64,000 bases of DNA from Diplonema papillatum (Eukaryota > Euglenozoa > Diplonemea > Diplonemida > Diplonemidae). Positions within the stretch are counted from its first letter, which is position 1; every line of letters starts with the position of its first letter. The notes under the pieces are model-generated. The model made no database searches and was not told where the DNA came from. It saw only the letters and a program-made list of their open reading frames with translations. A program made the position numbers and the translations under genes. Below, in pieces: positions 62,201 through 64,000 of this stretch. The DNA lies in NCBI GenBank assembly GCA_030068145.1, contig JAPJBO010000032.1:496001-560000 (forward strand), written 5' to 3'.

Positions 62201-64000
62201 CCGGTGGGAGGGAGCCAGCGGCAGTCCCGCCTCGGACTCCCGTGGAGCCATCCGGGGGCGCTCCCAGTGCCGCAGGCCGGGACGGACAACAAGGGGGCGC
62301 AATCCCCTTCTCGTTCGAGGAGGTCGCGACTGCCGGCATTCGCACCCTGGAGCGGGTGCCGGCGGCCGCGAAGCCGCAGGTCTCAGCTCTCTTCGAGACC
62401 GTGCTCAGGGCAGCCACCGATGATGCCGGGTGGCTGCGGGCTTACGCCTTCGCCCCCCTCGTCCTCTCGGCTACCCACCGGGGGGGGCGGAAAGCGGTGA
62501 CGGAGGCCCTCCGTCGCCGCGTCCGCCTCTGGAGGGCGGGGCAGCTGGAGACCCTGTGGGCTGAGGCCCGGGCCGTCTCAGCCGGGAAGGGCGATCGCCG
62601 CGCGCGCCGGCGAGCCTACCCGGTCGCAGACGACGCCGATAACAGGCTCGAGCTGCAAACGGACGTCGAGTCCGTGGACGACCTGGACGGGGCCACCGTG
62701 CGGCAGGTCCTCCGGCGGGCCCGCGACCGATGCTACTCGCGGGCCGTCTCTGCGCTTTCCGCGGCGCAGACTGCGCCGGCGGACGACGCCACGCTGGCGG
62801 CCCTGAGGGAGCTGCACCCCCCTGCCCCCGAGTTGCCTGACGACCGCAGCTTGCGGCCCGTGGCCGTAGCGAGGCCCTCCCCGGGCGTTATCCGCCGCGT
62901 GCTGAAGAAGATGCCGAAGGGCACCGCCGCTGGGCCGTCCGGCCTCTCTGCGCAGCACCTGCTCGACCTGTGGGACGTCTCCGGGTCGTTCAAAGAGGCA
63001 GTGGCGGACGCCGTCTGGGCCCTCTCTTCCGGCAGAGTGGCTTCAGCCGCCCGACCGTACCTCTTCGGGGCGAGGCTAGTTCCGCTGGTCAAGAAGTCCG
63101 GCGGGATCAGGCCCATTGCGTGTGGAGAGATCCTGCGACGGGTGGCCGGCAAGGTCCTCGCTTCCGACCGGGCGATCAAGGACCTGGGAGCGAACGTCCT
63201 TCTGCGGAGTGGGCAAGTCGGAGTCAGCGTTAAGGCGGGGGCCGACGCTGGCGTGCACGCCATCCGCAGGGTTGCGGCCCTGTACCGCGACAGGGACGTG
63301 GTCGACAGGGGCATCCTGCAGATCGACTTCGCGAACGCCTTCAACACGCTGCGGCGGGAAGCGATCATCTGCAGTGTCAACCGACACGCCCCCCAGCTGT
63401 TGGGGTACGCACTAGCGGCGTACGAGAAACACTCCGCGCTTGTGGTGGGCGACCGGGGTATCTCCTCCCAGTGCGGAGTCCAACAAGGGGACCCCTTGGG
63501 ACCGCTGCTCTTCAGCCTCGTCATGCACGATGTCGTCGTGCCGCCGAACCCCGGAGAGCAGCCACCCGTCCCGGCGGCCCCGGCTTCGTCGCAGGCGCCC
63601 GTCGAGTCCGCCCCCGCGTCGCTCGGCCAGCCGGAGCCTCTCGATGCCGCCGGGGGGCGGCCCACCCCTCCAGAACCGGCTCAGGCCCCAGGTTCGGGGG
63701 ACCCAGCGGTGCCACCGCCGCCGCCGGTGGGGTCCCCGGCGGCCCCGAGGGCCACGGATGGCGCGCTGAGCCAGGCGGGGCTTGACCTCCTGACGTTCTT
63801 CCTGGACGACGGGGCGGCTGGGGGTGAGCTCGACACCCTCGGTCACTGGCTGCAGGGCTTCGAGGACAGAGCGGCCGCGGTCGGGCTCAGTCTGAACCGG
63901 GGGAAGTGCAGGCTGTCCGTTGCCCCCGGCGCCACAATCCCCGAGGCCCTGCAAGGCATCGAGACTTTTCCGCTGGACGATATCCAGCACCTCGGCGTCC
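59249..64000 (+). mobile_element. R2/NeSL-like LINE (LINE-2a), runs off window
   Basis: Second LINE with the architecture of LINE-1a. It begins directly after poly(A) with a 14-nt leader before ATG 59263. The open frame continues to the window edge; the RT thumb, knuckle, nuclease and tail must lie beyond 64000. About 70% GC by eye, unlike the flanking repeats. Confidence 0.88.
59263..64000 (+). CDS. LINE-2a polyprotein: CCCH x2, C2H2, tandem 2A-like, RT (partial)
   Basis: One uninterrupted frame of at least 1,579 codons from ATG 59263. CCCH fingers at residues 93-112 and 118-135; C2H2 finger CLVCGRLS...H...H at 233-253; a long Pro/Ala/Gly-rich region (about 280-850); two 2A-like motifs, DGDVQRHPGP (865-874) and DGDIHPNPGP (903-912). 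Then SFEEVATAGIRTLERVP and an R2-type linker, and RT motifs GTAAGPSGLSAQHLLDL, RPIACGEILRRVAGKVL, LQIDFANAFN (Asp1355), GVQQGDPLGPLLFSL and FFLDDGAAGG (Asp1515-Asp1516). Between the last two lies some 65 residues of Pro/Ala-rich sequence absent from LINE-1a. Truncated by the window edge, so the nuclease is not seen. Confidence 0.9.
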   Translation, partial: MPPSPGGDRPPRTPPGGQGQAAPAAGRSAGAAASAGPVPLPRSFAEALRRSPPAAAAVDAAAADDAAAAADDAAADPRARVHPAQTAREGEVCRDFNFRRAGCRRVQCRYVHRLLPVCPAFQRGRCRDARCPNRHPRPGQVRFPVHPQYPNRSFHPKQTQQTARSTAAPARRSQGVQAAGPYADDDLPEGPLLPQVLAARREVRRAQERAEELEAQLLREFNSWAPTPVEALCLVCGRLSTTAGEEAQHRARHRKDAVTQGRDSLVVAHVAVGDEGLRHVRELCLQWQAERPQARPAQGGPHQGFPFAAPGPFGAPIQPALQAGLAAPHPAPEGAEQGDGAAVERDRSMDSACDRVLFGSASNRSASSPAPRDGSLPPPASRPRALSLPGDAGEEAVPAGPGGADQAVPAAPCGEGDPVGPAAPHREAAPDAAAAAHDVAGQAGPLDAIRGADQVEPAGAPAERADDRAADAQIGERRLRRERRRFRHAADPVAPGEVAEPFPNSDESDSDSESGPDPSGDGGGRDGHGDGDDESGPDSGNGGPGGSRPQAGQPASEAPDASAEPGLPEAPSEAGLGNGSAANDRSGRAATPAEASPGEGGFLPPVAEAGPARNGPSPGAEPGASGAGLAPGDKRPASRSPVDTPAARRRKQPHSADDPLAGWETPPSGLTWGIPPEASSPTGGSAWEGAQLPCPSPPAPGPGGPLGTATPAAWTAGDAHTPAGAAGSPDPRPPVSQACQDLLNAVCGTPGTPAKRPASRSPVGTPASVRRKPLAGMGRGRGLGIAAAARALAARLAVGRRSPPGPAPASAGRGRGTAARRSPPASSSASLTPVLFPDSVRAAHAPVPPHTHVSLGRGGDDPCDDGDVQRHPGPLPGGPSGGCSSATVCVLSRGRGGDDLCVDGDIHPNPGPAVSDAQDPAPTVAEPAPASTGPGAAGRQSAAGSQRAPAPVCICRTTGERRGRHRMWCPCSRAYREAVAGGREPAAVPPRTPVEPSGGAPSAAGRDGQQGGAIPFSFEEVATAGIRTLERVPAAAKPQVSALFETVLRAATDDAGWLRAYAFAPLVLSATHRGGRKAVTEALRRRVRLWRAGQLETLWAEARAVSAGKGDRRARRRAYPVADDADNRLELQTDVESVDDLDGATVRQVLRRARDRCYSRAVSALSAAQTAPADDATLAALRELHPPAPELPDDRSLRPVAVARPSPGVIRRVLKKMPKGTAAGPSGLSAQHLLDLWDVSGSFKEAVADAVWALSSGRVASAARPYLFGARLVPLVKKSGGIRPIACGEILRRVAGKVLASDRAIKDLGANVLLRSGQVGVSVKAGADAGVHAIRRVAALYRDRDVVDRGILQIDFANAFNTLRREAIICSVNRHAPQLLGYALAAYEKHSALVVGDRGISSQCGVQQGDPLGPLLFSLVMHDVVVPPNPGEQPPVPAAPASSQAPVESAPASLGQPEPLDAAGGRPTPPEPAQAPGSGDPAVPPPPPVGSPAAPRATDGALSQAGLDLLTFFLDDGAAGGELDTLGHWLQGFEDRAAAVGLSLNRGKCRLSVAPGATIPEALQGIETFPLDDIQHLGV

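Overview
The window is eukaryotic nuclear DNA, probably from a protist with a large, repeat-rich genome. Three things point there: a clear GT-AG intron inside an ABC-transporter gene, several families of eukaryotic transposable elements (non-LTR retrotransposons, Helitron pieces, MITE-like elements), and abundant satellite and CAG-type arrays. Overall style (few introns, GC-rich LINEs, LINE and Helitron relics) would fit an alveolate alga such as a chromerid or dinoflagellate relative. That placement is a guess; nothing in the window proves it.

Layout. 1-5.5 kb is mostly anonymous sequence with one short LINE tail carrying a perfect target-site duplication. 5.6-7.8 kb holds a 737-codon ORF that joins an apparently dead dual-specificity-phosphatase-like domain to an APC2/cullin-like C-terminal region. 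10.7-16.8 kb is a two-exon, about 1,428-residue ABCC (MRP)-type ABC transporter; its 1.8 kb intron is loaded with 11-bp tandem repeats. 16.8-22 kb has no recognisable gene but contains two MITE-like elements built around short palindromic tandem motifs. 22-25 kb is a roughly 0.3 kb tandem repeat array.

25.1-34.7 kb carries a broken Helitron in an unusual arrangement: the Rep (HUH/tyrosine) half is on the + strand, while the N-terminal half (OTU-like protease, four C2HC/C2H2 fingers, repeat-expanded basic region) and a neighbouring AlkB-like dioxygenase ORF are on the - strand. The two halves share a 33-bp inverted junction. 35-40 kb, 50-52.6 kb and 54.8-59 kb are three copies of a composite repeat ('family A': a shared head, CAG/CAAGG arrays, conserved blocks, a 14-bp array and a roughly 195-bp satellite). 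A fourth, inverted partial copy sits between the Helitron halves. A 12-unit array of the satellite lies at 52.4-54.8 kb.

40.9-50.1 kb is a nearly complete R2/NeSL-like LINE with CCCH and C2H2 fingers, a 2A-like peptide, RT, CCHC knuckle, restriction-like endonuclease and a 22-nt poly(A) tail. It is interrupted by a 2.5 kb 5'-truncated LINE of another family on the opposite strand, with an 11-bp target-site duplication; removing the insert restores the reading frame. 59.2-64 kb begins a second LINE of the same general architecture, an uninterrupted ORF that runs off the window. It carries two tandem 2A-like motifs and an insertion inside the RT palm.

Only the ABC transporter and the phosphatase/APC2-like ORF look like host genes. 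The rest is mobile or repetitive DNA, much of it nested.
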